From Candidatus Margulisiibacteriota bacterium (GTDB lineage Bacteria > Margulisbacteria > WOR-1 > O2-12-FULL-45-9), in assembly GCA_018814265.1 (NCBI GenBank), contig JAHIZU010000109.1:1-5589 (forward strand): DNA of 5,589 nucleotides, written 5' to 3'. The notes under the pieces were generated by a model that was given only the letters and a program-made list of their open reading frames with translations, searched no databases and was not told where the DNA came from. Position numbers and translations under genes: made by a program. This document shows, piece by piece, positions 4,806 to 5,589 of this stretch (within the stretch, counting starts at the first letter, position 1; every line of letters starts with the position of its first letter).

Positions 4806-5589
4806 ATAAGAAAACTCAACGCCAAAGCGCACATCTGATGAAACTTTATTGGCTGGATTGGTGGGCTCATCCTTAAGATAGGAAACCCCCAGGATCTCAG
4901 CAAACATCTTGAAGTTGCGAAAAAAGTCAGTGGATTTTCCCACACTGCGCAACGGGACAAAGCGCAAGCCCACGCCATAATCAGCAATGTTTAGGAAAGA
5001 ATAGTCAGGCCCTTCTTTGCCGGAGGAGGTCATATCCGCCCGCAGATAGGCTTCTATGCCCTCTGCCATATGGACGCCGAATTTTGGCTGAACATAAAGC
5101 ACGTAATCCTTAAAAGTTTCCCAGCCAAAGTTCGTTTCACGATATTCCCACTTTAACCACAATTCACCCCAGGGCACACGGGTATCAACCTGATCCTGGT
5201 TCCAGGCGTACCAGATCTCCAGGCCGTATCGCCGATCTTCTTTGGCTAAAGACTCAGCCGAAGCAGCATCCTTAAGATAGTTGGCTGAGAGATTTTCTGC
5301 GTATAATTTAACGCCTTTTAACCATTCATTGGCCCAGCTGGTGCCTTGATAGTCCCGGAAAGGGCTCAGCCGAACCCCGCTGCCGGAGAAAATATAATTA
5401 TTCCAGTAATTGCTTGTTTGGGATGAGGCGCCGTAATACACGCCGTAAAGCTGCAGGGGATAATGAAAAAAATTAAAGCCGATCTTGCCCTCATAGCGGC
5501 CTAATAATGAAGAAAACCTTTGTAGCTCCAAATTGGTGCCATAATAAGCCGCATTATTCCAGAGGTCGATGAAGATGGGTGAAACTTCA
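4797..5589 (-). CDS. Probable outer-membrane beta-barrel protein, 5' end missing
   Basis: The frame stays open to the window edge, so the 263 visible residues are the C-terminal part of a longer protein; the TTG at 5531 is internal, not a start. The sequence alternates aromatic/hydrophobic with polar residues, is rich in Tyr, Trp, Phe, Gly and Asn, lacks cysteine, and has many short strand-like segments separated by polar turns, as expected for an outer-membrane barrel. It contains an internal repeat of about 95 residues (visible 35-129 and 169-263), with GVxL...PxR and YLKD (104-107 and 237-240) conserved in both. The last residues are VEFSYGR, so the aromatic is not the final residue as in classical barrels. 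The pattern faintly recalls C-terminal domains of NfrA-type outer-membrane proteins, but I cannot confirm that family. A signal peptide, and any N-terminal domain such as TPR repeats, would lie outside the window. The gene is probably co-transcribed with pth. Confidence 0.7.
   Translation of the reverse strand, partial: EVSPIFIDLWNNAAYYGTNLELQRFSSLLGRYEGKIGFNFFHYPLQLYGVYYGASSQTSNYWNNYIFSGSGVRLSPFRDYQGTSWANEWLKGVKLYAENLSANYLKDAASAESLAKEDRRYGLEIWYAWNQDQVDTRVPWGELWLKWEYRETNFGWETFKDYVLYVQPKFGVHMAEGIEAYLRADMTSSGKEGPDYSFLNIADYGVGLRFVPLRSVGKSTDFFRNFKMFAEILGVSYLKDEPTNPANKVSSDVRFGVEFSYGR

Noticed and set aside
4797..5531. Barrel gene starting at TTG 5531
   Set aside because: The same frame continues without a stop to the edge with similar strand-like sequence (for example WNNAAYYGTN), so the gene is cut by the window and the true start is outside.
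1..5589. tRNA, rRNA, CRISPR array, insertion sequence, prophage or defence genes
   Set aside because: I looked on both strands and found no regularly spaced repeats, transposase or nuclease motifs, or tRNA-like cloverleaf sequences.

Overview
The window looks like ordinary chromosome from a diderm (Gram-negative-type) bacterium. It holds two housekeeping genes (mfd and pth), the end of a probable outer-membrane beta-barrel gene, and a compact set of three small genes that I do not recognise. Base composition is mixed (36% GC in a hand-counted stretch of the first gene, 52% in the second). I cannot place the organism from the sequence. An uncultivated lineage distantly related to cyanobacteria (for example the Margulisbacteria/Saganbacteria group) is only a guess, prompted by divergent sequences and a heptameric intergenic repeat.

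Layout. On the plus strand, 54-1070 carries three tightly packed small genes (92, 136 and 108 aa). They are joined by a 1-nt gap and a 1-nt TAATG overlap, each has a clear Shine-Dalgarno sequence, and they are almost certainly one operon. On the minus strand, read from right to left, are the 3' part of a beta-rich probable outer-membrane protein (enters at 5589, ends at 4797), pth (4773-4213) and mfd (4086-1039). The two runs converge, and the last coding bases of mfd overlap the end of the third small gene by 32 bp.

Both minus-strand intergenic gaps hold something unusual. Between the barrel gene and pth is a CCCTATC-type heptamer repeat. On the coding strand it gives four G-tracts matching the G-quadruplex pattern, and it covers the barrel stop codon and the pth ribosome-binding site. 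Between pth and mfd is a nested palindromic repeat about 100 bp long (10-bp perfect outer arms, 13-bp perfect inner hairpin). It begins at the base next to the pth stop codon and leaves mfd only 24 nt of leader, with no Shine-Dalgarno sequence.

How the genes work together. Pth recycles peptidyl-tRNA and Mfd removes stalled RNA polymerase and recruits the UvrAB repair machinery; they are neighbours here without an obvious shared pathway, as is also seen in other bacterial genomes. The barrel gene and the three small genes cannot be tied to a pathway from the sequence. No RNA genes, CRISPR arrays, transposases or defence genes are visible.
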